Shown here: piece after piece, positions 22,048 to 32,592 of the stretch | Layout of the letters: every line of letters begins with the position of its first letter | Numbering within the stretch: position 1 is the first letter of the stretch | DNA from: Saccoglossus kowalevskii | Lineage: Eukaryota > Hemichordata > Enteropneusta > Harrimaniidae | Length of the DNA stretch: 41,372 nucleotides | Direction: 5' to 3' | NCBI RefSeq assembly: GCF_000003605.2 | Contig: NW_003135350.1 | Coordinates: forward strand, 41,368 to 82,739 | Program-made: the position numbers and the translations under genes | The notes under the pieces: generated by a model | Told to the model about the DNA's origin: nothing | What the model saw: only the letters and a program-made list of their open reading frames with translations | The model's database searches: none

Positions 22048-22417
22048 GATAAAAAAACAAAAAACAATCTAAGCTAATACATTACAGAGCAAGCAAGTAT
22101 AAAATTATGATACTACGATAGATAGAAGACAAAATGCAAAACTCAAATAGTGAGAGAAGGTTGTCACTGGGGTTGCTGTCTTATTTCAAAACACTTCTTT
22201 AGGTACCTTGCTACAGGGAGTGTTAGACCACTGTTGTTTAGCAAGGCTATGAATTGTGTCTTTGGTGGCAAGTTTTTAAAGTTTTGGATTTACAATCTCT
22301 GTGCCACATTTATATGCAAGTATACTTTCTATTTTGTTGACACACACTAAATCACATACACTGCTCAACCTTTAACCAATATTTGCATAAAATTTGTCTT
22401 TATTAATTTTAAACTCA
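22048..22417. other. Non-coding DNA between MITEs
   Basis: A short plus-strand frame (22150-22350) has no recognisable product. Nothing else was seen. Confidence 0.5.
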
Positions 22418-22601
22418 TACTGTAAAATCTGTATTAGAAACCGCGGCTTCTATTAAAATGGTACAATGCAACAGGGGGGATGCGGCTTCTAATAGAGCAT
22501 CTACACATATGAGAAATGATGAATTTTTGGTTCTCAATTATTCAAAAAAAATAGGTGCGACTTCTAATAGGAATGCGGCTTCTAATACAGATTTTACGGT
22601 A
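22418..22601. mobile_element. Family D MITE with TA duplication
   Basis: The ends are inverted repeats of about 24 bp: TACTGTAAAATCTGTATTAG on the left, and TACCGTAAAATCTGTATTAG as the complement of the right end, each including the flanking TA. Inside, GCGGCTTCTAATAG-type blocks recur in both orientations. It is followed at once by a GC-rich tRNA-like element. Confidence 0.88.
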
Positions 22602-22603
22602 GT

Positions 22604-22879
22604 TGCTGTCGGCCAGATCTGAAGGCCTTTGCCGCATTCTGGCCATGCTGTGTGGCGCGTATCGCGTGGACGGGTTTCATGTTCTCTGCACGTAATAAGC
22701 TCGGTTATTAAGCATCCTTTTTTGGGGATGCCCGGTGGCCGAGGGGAAGACGTGTAGTGGCGTGAAGCTAGGCGATTTGGTGCCGTACGCGAGCGCCGGT
22801 TCGAGTCACGCACGCAGTACGTATTTACTAAATTAGACATAGTCTTTACCTTGCCGTTTATTCGGTGTTATTTGCTGTC
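22604..22879 (+). mobile_element. GC-rich SINE-like insertion with tRNA-type A and B boxes
   Basis: An A-box TGGCCGAGGGG lies at 22736-22746 and a B-box GGTTCGAGTC at 22798-22807. The spacing fits a long-variable-arm (Leu/Ser-type) tRNA. The acceptor and T-stem halves do not pair well, so this is a tRNA-derived head rather than a working tRNA. The 8-mer TTGCTGTC occurs at 22604-22611 and 22872-22879 and could be a target duplication. The body is strongly GC-rich against an AT-rich background. A left hairpin GGCCAGA...TCTGGCC starts at 22612. The 100-codon minus frame 22538-22840 is antisense to it and not a gene. Confidence 0.6.
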
Positions 22880-23238
22880 TTTATTAATGACTGCTGTTAA
22901 AATCTGGTAATTTACCGGTAAATACAAATTTATATGACATAATGGTCACTGAACTATGTTGTATGTTCGCACAAAAAAAAAGTCAGACATTCATGGAAAT
23001 GGATATTTTTTGAGCAATTCATCATTGGTTGCTATGGTAATAAGATCTCATCATATCTCACATATTCATGTTTGGTAACATGTGCTGGTGAATTACTGAT
23101 GATTATAATTGATTTTTTTTATGAAATAATGCTGTAACATGCTGTGTAAGGTGATAAAAAGCAAAATTTGAGTTCTACCTGTGTGTGTAAGAATTTAAAA
23201 ACAAATGTGATAAAATGATTTGCCTCTGTTTTTTATTA
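22880..23238. other. Non-coding AT-rich DNA
   Basis: No feature was recognised. Confidence 0.5.
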
Positions 23239-23412
23239 CTGTAGAATACTTTTATTTTAACTTGAATTAATTTTCGTGATTTGTATGGAATTTATTTTCA
23301 CTAATTTTTGGCAAGTTAACTGTAAAATATAGGAAAAAAGGTATATTCGCTGGATTTTGTTTTCACTGAATCATTCCTTCAGCAAAAATAGTGAAAATAA
23401 AGTATTTTACAA
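23239..23412. mobile_element. Family C MITE, shortened copy
   Basis: It has the left end CTGTAGAATACTTTTATTTT, inner 'aattaattttcgtga', the central 'tttttggcaagttaactgtaa' and right 'cagcaaaaatagtgaaaata'. The outermost right bases are decayed (ttttacaac) and an internal arm is missing compared with 32147-32343. Confidence 0.8.
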
Positions 23413-23477
23413 CCTTTGTAGTTTCTCTGAATTTGACAAATTATTCCCTTTGAGTGGATCACAAACAAAATGAATTA

Positions 23478-23590
23478 CCGTATTTGTTCTATTAGTAGTG
23501 CATGGGCTTATGTTACAAATTTGAGAAATTTGTATTTTAGTAATTCTGGGGCTTTATATATGTTTTGATTGGAGACGTGCTTCTAAATTC
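23478..23590. mobile_element. Family D MITE, diverged
   Basis: It begins after TA with CCGTATTTGTTCTATTAGTA and ends in 'gacgtgcttctaaattc', an eroded inverted block. The right boundary is approximate. Confidence 0.5.
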
Positions 23591-25972
23591 TGGCCTATAC
23601 TTTACATATCATATCGTATCTGTTCTGTTTGAAGCACATCTTCAATAAAAGTGAACATAAATCACAAATCTCATTTATTGAATAATGAATTATTGAAAAT
23701 GTGACTTATTTTAAACACCCATATCAAACACATTGCAACCCCATTGCTTTCTACTTCCTATTCCTATGCATCGATTTCATTGTCAGTAGTTTTATGAAAC
23801 TCTTCTGTTACAAATTTATTTGCTTTAATTATTGGGCTGCTTCGTTTTTGATTTGAGTCGCCACTCACCATGTTGTCACCACTGTATTAAATACAGATTC
23901 TCAAAGATATCTGCTATAAAATGATCTACTATATTGCTTTAATGTTTTATCTAAACTCTCACAGTATTACAATTCACAGTGTGTGATTTTAATGGGATCT
24001 ACAGCACATGGTTGTGGGATGCGAACACCTTTTAATTAATGTACTCTCTCATTGTTTTCTTTTTCGCATGAAATATACAATACATACACGCACAAAAAAG
24101 TCGACTACGCCAACCAAAATCATCCACAGTATACGCGGTTGGGTGTAGACTGAATCGGTATTACTTCAGAAATCAAAATTGTAGGAAACATCTATTTTTC
24201 CATGATCTGCTATTTGGAATTTATAGCCCACTATTAATCCCGGCGATCTCGCATTTCTAAAGGATTTACGGAAAGAACAAGGAAAAATAACGCTCATGAG
24301 TCATAGCCATTTCCTGTTAATGAATAGACTCTGTTTGTTATCGAACTGATTGGTGAATAATTGCGCTTTTTGGTGCGATAATGATTTCCGTAGAATGAAG
24401 AATGATGAGAGGAGATTCCCTAGTTTATTGATTTTGCTGAGAACAATTCCCGTTCCAGATCCAACGCTTGTCCACGACATGACCTGAGGTGGAATCAGTT
24501 ATTCTGCTTAGTTCGATAACTCTAATCCGTACTTTGGTGTCAAACAATAGGATTGTTCGCTAGTGTATTACTTGTTAAGTTACGATAGTCACTAGATTGT
24601 CATTGTGGAGGATGCGTTTATTGATAGAATCAAAAAATTATTGAATTTCCTGGCATACATCTACGTCTACATGTCGTGATTGATATGTTGTTTAATTCGT
24701 TCCTCAAACTTTAATCAGTTCAGTGTAAAACTTGGACAGGGTATCATCAGCTGTCACTGTGAAACAGTGTTCAGTCAATCAAAGGTAATATGAATCCAGT
24801 TTTGTCATTGGGCGTCAACGGTAGTTACACCAATGTTGTGGTTTACTGAGGGGTGACTGTTCCACCCCTTTACCATTCATTCATCATTGGATTTATTTTA
24901 TATTTGGAAATGAAAAATGTCACTTTTGCCTCTAACGGCTAAAGAAACCATGAATTATTCTGTGAAAATTGTTGTAATTTAACACAAGTGATGTAAATGA
25001 AATGTCAGAATATTATAATGCTGAATATAAAGTACTGTAACTTATATTAATTTGCTAAATGGTTTTGAGATTTCTTCTTTTTGTTTGCCAAGTGGCTAGT
25101 TAAAAAACCCAGTTAGTAAAAATGGTGTCTAAAACTTGTTTACTCTTAATGGAAGCCAAGTCCTGTTTTGTTGCTTCCCAGCTTTTAATGTAAATAGTGT
25201 TTAATTGCCACCCCCTCCATCTCTACCCTGTCCTGGCAGTTGCTATTTATTAGAAGGATAGACATTGTAATTAATGAATTAATAAATATAATTAGCATAA
25301 TTAAATAAATCTGTTTTTAAGTGCTTGTTTGTTTAGAAGTATATTCCCAACATTATTTTTTAATTGAATGCTATTAAAGCGCCTAAGTACATGTCTTTAC
25401 ACTGCCCTTTGTCTAATATGGGTCTCTAATTTGGGTTCCCAATATCAGTCAGACACATCTGCAGGTTTTACTTGATCACAAATTTGAGCATTCCAGATGA
25501 TTGTTTTAAGCTTGAAAGACCTGGGAAGACAATATCCAACTATTGCCCTGCAAAGTCCTTAATTTGAGACCAAACCAGATTTTTAGTAGGAACCAAATTG
25601 AGTGGATTTGGCAGCATATGCTGTGTGGAAATTGTGTACAATTACATATTCAGTTCAACTATTGAACAATATTTTATTTCAAAAATTGGTCAGACAGTAA
25701 TTTTACAAATTGTCAGGTCCTTTCATTGATTCTCCTCGCGCCCATTTCATCAGGGTTAGCATTGTTGTCGTCTCTTTTTCCCTGACTTCTTTTAATAGAA
25801 CAAAAAGCACTGGAGTCACCTTTGCACAAAAGTCTCGGTTTTAATTGAGCGTTGAAAAAAAATGCAGCAAAATTTTTTGAAAAGTAACTAAAATGAACAA
25901 TGTAGTGAAAATGAAAGTGAAACGCTTCTTAAAATGTCAGCAGGATTGTCAAATTAATTTTTTTTCTGACAG
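23591..25972. other. Repeat-free non-coding DNA, candidate regulatory stretch
   Basis: No mobile element is seen here, in contrast to both sides. Within 24100-24850 base composition is mixed and several recognisable binding-site types occur: TGATTGAT (Hox/PBC type, 24677-24684), TGTGGTTT (Runx type, 24837-24844) and an E-box CAGCTG near 24750. These are motif-level observations only. No coding frame is supported. Confidence 0.4.
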
Positions 25973-26078
25973 GTTTGAAGTTTCCCAGTGTCACACTCCT
26001 GGCAGAAAGAACCCCAGAAAGAAACAGGGCAGCCACAAATGCATCTCAGTAGTGATTTAGAGAGGCACTGAATAGCGT
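25973..26078 (+). other. Exon-like segment, coding status unclear
   Basis: It is preceded by a strong acceptor (AATTTTTTTTCTGACAG) and followed by T|GTAAGT at 26079. The segment is clearly GC-richer than its flanks. Two frames are open for 25-28 codons and then stop, so it could be a terminal coding exon or part of a non-coding RNA. No family is recognised. Confidence 0.3.
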
Positions 26079-26629
26079 GTAAGTAGCGAGATTGATTGGA
26101 TTCAGTACGCTAGCTATGTAATCAAGCTAATCTCACATTAGTTGCCGCAGTAGGTTTATTAACTCAAGTAAAAAGTTGTGTGTATTGACAGCTGTGTTCA
26201 AAGAGGATGAGTCAACGTGTCTTTTAATCAATATTTTTAAGAAGCTTTTCAATACCGTTTCACATATATCTCGTTAATGAAGGATAACCTTCTATCAGGA
26301 TCTCAGTAGGCTGATTAGGTCAGCTGTTGGGTCAGTGTCAACTACAATAGACGCCTGTTAGTGACTGCCGCATTCCTGACAAGAAGAGTGTCTTTCTTTT
26401 GTGTTTTAGAGTTTTGTCGGAAATGGAACCATTAAGACCAGCTTGCGTAGTGACATAATGAATAGTTAGATTCTGGTTTAGGTTTAATTCATGTTTTCTC
26501 TTCTTTTGGACGTGGTCACTCCTCCTTCTCCTCCCATTTCCTAAGAGTTCTATATATCCATTCAAAGCTCTTCTATTCAGTAATTTGTAACGCAATATTG
26601 AATTCCTTAACATATACTTGTATTTCCAG

Positions 26630-26711
26630 ACAGTTTAAGGGCTGTGTCTGTCCCTCTCCTCTAATCTCCTCACTTCACTTTGGCCATCTATGCATTATTT
26701 TAGCTATAAAA
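26630..26711 (+). other. Exon-like segment, 82 nt
   Basis: An acceptor-like ACTTGTATTTCCAG precedes it and AAA|GTAAGT follows. One frame is open throughout (27 codons after one leading base). Its phase does not join to the next exon-like segment at 27261, so a shared coding transcript is not supported. Confidence 0.2.
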
Positions 26712-27260
26712 GTAAGTGTTTTGAAATGATTTTTATGTTGTTTTTATTGTTAACTTTGGCAAGTTACAAGAGCCTGATTATTTTGCAATTGAAAAAAAAA
26801 ATAGTTATTGCATGATTGTTTTATGATTAGTTGAATTCTAATCTAAGACGATTTTGAGGTAAGTTCCAGTTAATTGGTGAGAGGATTAATAGTTTTGTTC
26901 AGATAAAGTACTGTGTGTGAACAAGCCAGTGTAGTTAGTCTGTAAACTGTCGGTGGATTTGCTCTCTGATATGTGCCTGTACAATTCAATGCGTTTTTTT
27001 TTTTGGCGAGATTTTAGTATATCTGGTACCATTTCCACTCTGATTTTAATATACTTGTCTGAGTGTGAGGGACCCTGAAGTTGATTGGCAGTCATATTCT
27101 GAATTTTGAAAAACCTATTTTCTATACTAATTAAATGAAGGTGAATTCATAATTTGAACATCTGTCTTTTGGTGTATACCCGGTATGTATATTTATGTTT
27201 GGAAATTTTCACATTAATCACACCGCGATAGAACATTTGAAAGCAAGAATCCTTTTCAGC

Positions 27261-27307
27261 TATTTACAGTATTTTTGTAACAACTTTCACATACAGAGTA
27301 GGACAGG
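27261..27307 (+). other. Exon-like segment, 47 nt
   Basis: It is flanked by ATCCTTTTCAG and CAG|GTGAGT, both good consensus matches, with one open frame. It is short enough to be chance. Confidence 0.2.
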
Positions 27308-27412
27308 TGAGTCTTGTATGTTCTGTCTAACTACTACCTCAGTTTATGTGAATTTTAAATTGAACTGTAAAAAAACAAGCCTTTCAGTGAATCTATGAAT
27401 AGTAATTATCTA

Positions 27413-28099
27413 ATTTGCATTTTGAACATCAGATGAGAATTACCCTTATTCAGACACTTTTAGATGAAATGAAAATTGAGAAGGCTGATTTAAAGAAACA
27501 CATAGTCTAATTATTTTTTTTTACTTAAATGTGCATATTAATTAGCTGATTTGCATGTTAATTCTCTTATTTCAGCATCTTGAATTTGATCTTGATATTG
27601 AATGGATCAAATGATGAGATGTAGGACATTTAAACAAAGACCATTAGTTTTGAAACGACAATAGTGTGTTGCTGGTTCATGATCACAAAATTAAGGTGAT
27701 TGCATGAAGTAGCCCAATGCTTGCAATGCTCCGGGGAGAGCACTGATGTAACAATCAAGAAGCATGTAACCTTTCAATCATCCTTCACAACTTTTTTGTG
27801 AATTCTCTTTTAAATATGACCCTAAATAGCTCAATGCGTAAAAATCAAAATGGCACTTTTGTTTGAATTGGAGTATTATAGCTCAACTTCTGTGAATAAG
27901 AGGCTCAGTTTCAGTGACAATGATAGAGTAGTGATAACTCTAAATTTGCATATTAATTAGATGTACTGCGTGATCAGGTTACTTATCAAACTTAGTCCTC
28001 TGTAATGTCACAAGCAGTGAGGTGAGTTACGTGGCTGTGGCTAATGTATGATAACCCCGTCTCCGCAGGTGTCACTGTTTATGCATCACACATGCAAAT
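27413..28099. promoter_or_regulatory. Cluster of octamer/POU-type sites
   Basis: Four octamers (ATTTGCAT or ATGCAAAT) lie at 27413-27420, 27549-27556, 27944-27951 and 28092-28099. GCATATTAATTAG occurs twice exactly (27533-27545 and 27948-27960), and GCATGTTAAT at 27553-27562, all of the GCAT-N2-TAAT form bound by POU-III proteins. Elsewhere in the window octamers are scattered roughly one per 7-8 kb. The last octamer sits in 'catgcaaatgagctaataaa', next to a homeodomain-type site and an ACAAT (Sox-type) motif. Confidence 0.45.
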
Positions 28100-29215
28100 G
28101 AGCTAATAAAACAATACCAGATTCGACCCAGATTAATAAAAAGTCCACGTACGTTAATTCATTCAGTTCCATTGTTCATTGAAAAGTTATTATTACTAGT
28201 TTTTACAACTGAAAGTCTATGGTATGGTATGAGTATTTTTCTATTTTTTTTTTTGTAGACTGTTTGCAAAAGTACTCAAAAGTCAAAGTCAAAAAAATAT
28301 GTAGCGGTTTTGTAAAATGTTGTCTTAATATTATGCCTTTAGTCACAGATCTTCTTTTCTGAGCTTTTAATTCACAAAATGTTAAAAATTCCTAGTATTA
28401 AAAAATTAATTGGTTTACAATAATCGAGGTATTTGTCTTTTCACCCATGAGATTTTTTTTGTCAGAAATGTCTTTATGCGACAGATGCTAAAGTAGTGGT
28501 GTCATATTACACTTGTAATCGCTGAGCGTAATTGAAATTACTTTCTTTTTATAACAAAATGCCTCTAGTATTTATTTTATAAATGTTTAAAATATAAAAT
28601 GGATTCCGTCTGAACAGATATGAATATATTGTCTGTTTCCATTTATATGCTTTACATGTATGTTACCCACATTTATCACAGAAATATTCTTTTGTGAGTG
28701 GAGAAAGGAGATACTGATAGATGGATGAAGAACAAAAGACAGGGTTGTATTACAGTATAATGAAACAAGGATAGTTTTTCATCTGAACTTGAAAAATTAA
28801 TTGCATGCCCCATTCCCTTAAAGGCATTGTAGCTGACTTATTATTTCTTTCTTTGATTTGATTGTACAGATACATGTATGAGAAAAAACAATACATGTTG
28901 TACTGTCTAAAAATTTTAAACCAGAGATTGTATTGTAGTGGGTGGAACATCTGTGGAGAGGGTCATCAGAGTCTGTGATGTTGGCAGAATGAGTACTAGG
29001 CTGTTCTGGAGGGAAATGTCTGCTCAGGGCAGACCTATTGTTCAATATTCATCTTTTTTTTTGCCTCCCAGATAAAAAAAGGATTTGATAGCTAAACATT
29101 TATAATTTTCCAAACCATAATTTCCCGCTGGGACATGAAATAATAAAAGGTTTACTTAGAAAAGGTCGATTACATGAACAGATGCACACAAAATTGCAAA
29201 CACTGTATTCTTTAC
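28100..29215. other. Non-coding DNA
   Basis: The minus-strand frames at 28750-29045 overlap each other in different frames and match nothing known. No repeat was recognised. Confidence 0.5.
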
Positions 29216-29233
29216 CTGTAGTCGTTTGTTCTC
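29216..29233 (-). other. Possible 18-nt microexon
   Basis: On the minus strand a T-rich acceptor ending TTTCAG is followed by 18 nt (GAGAACAAACGACTACAG, open in one frame as six residues) and a donor CAG|GTAAAG. Microexons of this size occur in neural genes, but no neighbouring exon can be shown, so this is a weak call. Confidence 0.15.
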
Positions 29234-29235
29234 CT

Positions 29236-30437
29236 GAAATAAAAAAAAATTGCTACAAAAAAAAAGCATCAGACGTTATTTGGTCTCCAAGAGTTATGGC
29301 GTCAGTATTTCACCATGTCTCCAGTGTTTTGGAAGTACATGGTATAACCATTGTGAGAGGACCTATGGCGTCATCTTTCAAAGAACACAGTCACTGTGTC
29401 GATGTGATAGCAGTGTCTATGTGTGTATAAAAGAAACACAGTTACAGCTCCAAGAGTTGAAAAGCTGCCTTTAAAACTGGTAATGTGTTTGCCGTCGCCA
29501 CTAAGTCTAGGCAGTTGTAAGCTTAGCTAAGTAAGTTGGCAAGTCAACACTCGGGTAGGTGTTCCCCTGATATCAGCCGAAGTTGTCTGCAAGTCACTTG
29601 ATAAACGTTATGCATGTATGTTGGTCTAATATCGGATTATTTCATGGAATTTTTCGGATGTGATAACGATGGTAAAGTGAAACAGCAAATACATTTTGAG
29701 GAAGAAAAATTTTGTGCAACAATCAATATGTTGATGATAATGTGCAAACATTTGGGGGGGGGGGGGGGGGTGAATTATGTACACCCTCCCCAGAAGACCC
29801 CTCTTATTTTCTACATGTACCCATAAAAACAGGTGTGTTCTATCTGTGTTTTACATCTCTATGAAAAATACCCCAGATGAAGAGGAAAATAAAATTAATT
29901 TTGTGTTAATGGAAACATACGTGTTGGGACACATAAAATTTGTAATACTATGCAATGAAAGTTTGTTATCGTATATATTAATGACTTTTGTTTGCTTTTT
30001 GTATAATCTCATCATGGTGGGTATTTCTCGGCCCAGATTTTATCGTAGAGTATCAAATTGGTTGTAGGATCATACTTTTTTTACTACCTTCCCTTGAAGA
30101 TTTGTCTTCTTGTTCTCATGGGTGTCATGATTACTATATATTTCTACTATATTTACTATCTTTTATGTGTTTTTTTTAATATTTTCCACAAAAAATAAAA
30201 ATCCCATCTATTATGCACATTGGTTCATCAAAAAACATCATGGTTTTGATAATTTTCATAAAAACAGACAATGGTATACAATATTGCAGACTCTGTGTTT
30301 ATATTTTAGCAGTCCAAAAAAATTGTTGCTGCAAAATTTGTTTTTCATATGGTAGATACCATATGGTAATCATTACTTTATTTGTTTAAAAATATTCATA
30401 CTTTTTATTCCCCTGGGTAGAGATTTTTCTTTTTCAG
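29236..30437. other. Non-coding DNA with a 17-G homopolymer
   Basis: A run of 17 G lies at 29754-29770, the longest homopolymer in the window. Overlapping plus-strand frames 29182-29474 and 29614-30355 show no domain. The interval ends in the pyrimidine tract before the candidate exon at 30438. Confidence 0.45.
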
Positions 30438-30573
30438 CAGTTTAGATCGGGCGATGATTCAACCAAATCAATCTGAATGCAGTCACTTCAATTACGAGGT
30501 AGACTATTTTGCTCTGAACCACAACGGAAATTGTCTCCCAACAGTAAAAAAAGTTCTTTCCATGGGAGATTAG
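30438..30573 (+). CDS. Candidate terminal coding exon after a NAGNAG acceptor
   Basis: The acceptor is TTTTTCTTTTTCAGCAG, a tandem NAGNAG site giving starts at 30438 or 30441 in the same frame. The frame is open for 44 codons (beginning SLDRAMIQPNQSEC) to a TAG at 30571-30573. Composition is mixed and includes four charged-to-polar blocks and two cysteines. Eight bases after the stop a perfect 9-bp hairpin begins. The preceding in-frame stop lies in the pyrimidine tract, as expected for an intron. I recognise no family. Confidence 0.3.
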
Positions 30574-30580
30574 TTCTTGA

Positions 30581-30604
30581 CCCCAAGGGTGCAAACCCTT
30601 GGGG
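30581..30604. repeat. Perfect 9-bp hairpin
   Basis: CCCCAAGGG and CCCTTGGGG are separated by TGCAAA. It is the most stable short hairpin noticed in the window and lies just after the stop codon of the candidate exon. Its role is unknown. Confidence 0.7.
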
Positions 30605-31305
30605 GGTTGAGGATTCTTAAATAACCAAGGTCATGTTTAGTTGCAGGGTTTCTCTTCTGCTCAATAAACCCTGGTTACATTGATACCGGTTATTTACATG
30701 TAGTGTGTGTGTAATTACCATTCATTCAGTATAATACTATTTGTACAAGTAGCGGTATGTACCCTATAACAACAGAATGCATTTGCCGCACTCCCCTATA
30801 CAGAAATTATACACATTTTTACATTTATTCACTTTTAAGCGAATTTGATATTTATTTTGGGTACAAGTTTTGAAAAATATCATGCCCAGCATTTGCAGAT
30901 CAAAATTATTCTAAAATCAATTAAAATTTTCATCAGAATTCAAAAAAATTAACAAAACAGCAGTCTAAGTTTTGTGAAACTGATATGCAGTATTCAGGTG
31001 TGTATTCAGCCACATTGAGAATGCTGTAATAATAAAATGTTCAAATATAAATTAAAATGTAATACTAGATACACATCTATATATGACGTATTATTACATG
31101 TAATTTGTAATTGCGAGTCTAATATCAACATTCTATGTTTGAAGGTTACTTATTATATCATATTATATTTCATATATTGGGTAAACATGTGTATTTGTAA
31201 GAGATACTTCAATAAAATGAACAAATGTTTTGTAAAATCAAATCAATATTAAAATAATTGTAAATTTAATAAGGTTGGAAATGGTTTGGAAATATACCTT
31301 TTTTT
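30605..31305. other. Non-coding AT-rich DNA
   Basis: The frame at 31037-31252 is AT-driven and unrecognised. No repeat was found until family A begins. Confidence 0.5.
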
Positions 31306-31712
31306 AGCTCCGCTGTCGACTTTGTCGAGCGGAGCTTATCATATGAGTGATTGTCCGTCGTCGTCCGTGTCAATGTTTTACTTTTTCGACTTCTTCTTGA
31401 AAACTACAAGCCTGAATGCTTTGATACTTGGTGTATATGTACCTTGGGTAGACCTCTCTCAGATTTGTTTATTTTGTAATGATATCTTCAATTCTCTAAT
31501 TTTGATGAATATTTTTGTAATTTTTGGTAAAAGTGATATTTTCGACTTCTTGTTGAAAACCGCAAGTCCAATTGCTTTGATATATTATACATATAGGTAC
31601 TACATGTGGACCTCTCTCAGATTTGTTCATTTTCTAATGATATCTTCTGTTCTTTAATTGCCATGTGCATTGCTAACAGCGGAGCTATCTCAGCCGACAG
31701 GCTGCTTGTTCT
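31306..31712 (+). mobile_element. Family A element, complete copy
   Basis: The 5' end is a strong hairpin (31306-31336): AGCTCCGCT...CGAC, loop TTT, GTCG-AGCGGAGCT. The 3' end repeats AGCGGAGCT and then forms CAGCC-GACA-GGCTG. Between them lie two diverged tandem units of about 157 bp, starting near 31382 and 31539 (TTTTCGACTTCTTSTTGAAAAC). Terminal hairpins plus internal ~160-bp tandem units resemble bivalve 'pearl' elements and other Helentron-associated interspersed elements. That classification is an inference. Open frames 31286-31794 are repeat translations. Confidence 0.75.
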
Positions 31713-31803
31713 ACATTTCTCATCCAACTCATCAAAAATCAGTGAAAATAAATTCCATACAAAACACCTAATACATGCAATTAATTCCACCTAAAATTTA
31801 CAG
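31713..31803. mobile_element. Family C MITE, half copy
   Basis: 'catccaactcatcaaaaatc', 'agtgaaaataaattccata' and 'aattccacctaaaatttacag' match one half of family C in reversed orientation. It abuts the 3' end of family A, so one of the two was inserted or recombined at this junction. Confidence 0.7.
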
Positions 31804-31817
31804 TATTCTTGTAGTTA

Positions 31818-31994
31818 CTGTAAAATGCTTTTCTTTAGCTGAAATTAATTTTCCCTGAAAATACATTTTCTGCATTGTATGAAGTTTATTTTCATTGATT
31901 TTTGATGAGTTGAATATAATAGAAAAATATTTATAAGATATTTTCGCTGATTCACCCCTTCAGCGAAAATAGTGAAAATATATTTTAGGCAAAG
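31818..31994. mobile_element. Family C MITE
   Basis: It begins after TA with CTGTAAAATGCTTTTCTTTA, includes 'tttttgatgagttgaatat' and 'cccttcagcgaaaatagtg', and ends in a decayed 'attttaggcaaag' before TA. Confidence 0.8.
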
Positions 31995-32146
31995 TAGATT
32001 ACTGAGAATTTATATTCTGCGATTATGCTTTTCCACAGCTTTTTTGAGAACAAAAGACTGTATTTCCATGATGGTAAACATAAAGTACTTAATTAGCATA
32101 GTCTATTGATATGCAAATATGATATGTACTCATAAAAAATAAAATA

Positions 32147-32343
32147 CTGTGAAATACTTTATTTTAGCGGGAATTAATTTTCGCTGAAAAGGCATTTTGG
32201 GTGTTTTGTATGGAATTATTTTCACTGATTTTTGATGAGTTGAATGTGAAATATAGGGTAAAAGTATATTCGCTAGATTTTATTTTCACGGAATCATCCT
32301 TTCAGCGAAAATAAATTCCAAACGAAAATAAAGTATTCTACAG
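32147..32343. mobile_element. Family C MITE, best-preserved copy
   Basis: TA flanks at 32145-32146 and 32344-32345. The ends CTGTGAAATACTTTATTTTA and (complement) CTGTAGAATACTTTATTTTC are nearly perfect inverted repeats, extending into GGAATTAATTTTCGCTGAAA and TTTCAGCGAAAATAAATTCC. The centre is 'tttttgatgagttgaatgtg'. At 197 bp it encodes nothing. Confidence 0.92.
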
Positions 32344-32448
32344 TACTTATTTTTTTCAACAAACTACACATAAGAGAGTAGATATTTAAGTTTAATGTTT
32401 TGTTTTTAGTTTCAGCAAAAAAAAAAGATCACAGTATAAAAAAAAATG

Positions 32449-32588
32449 TACTATATTAGTAGCAGACATAAATTACAGAGGTATTCTTCTGTCACAAATA
32501 ATATTTTAATGACTGAATATACAACAAATATGATTTTTTGTTTATTTGTACTTCTATTGGAAATGTGCTTCTAATAGAGCAAATATGG
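32449..32588. mobile_element. Family D MITE, diverged
   Basis: The right end GTGCTTCTAATAGAGCAAAT followed by ATGG-TA matches the family D terminus in complement. The left end (TACTATATTAGTAGCAG) is decayed, so the start is approximate. Confidence 0.55.
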
Positions 32589-32592
32589 TACT

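Noticed and set aside
22724-22820. Functional tRNA-Leu/Ser gene
   Set aside because: A and B boxes are good, but the acceptor and T-stem arms do not pair and no anticodon arm could be drawn with confidence.
22538-22840. 100-codon minus-strand frame
   Set aside because: It lies antisense across the end of a MITE and the GC-rich tRNA-like element; the low stop density comes from GC content.
27325-27345. let-7-like complement (CTACTACCTCA)
   Set aside because: Only about 11 nt match, and no complementary arm lies nearby to form a precursor hairpin.
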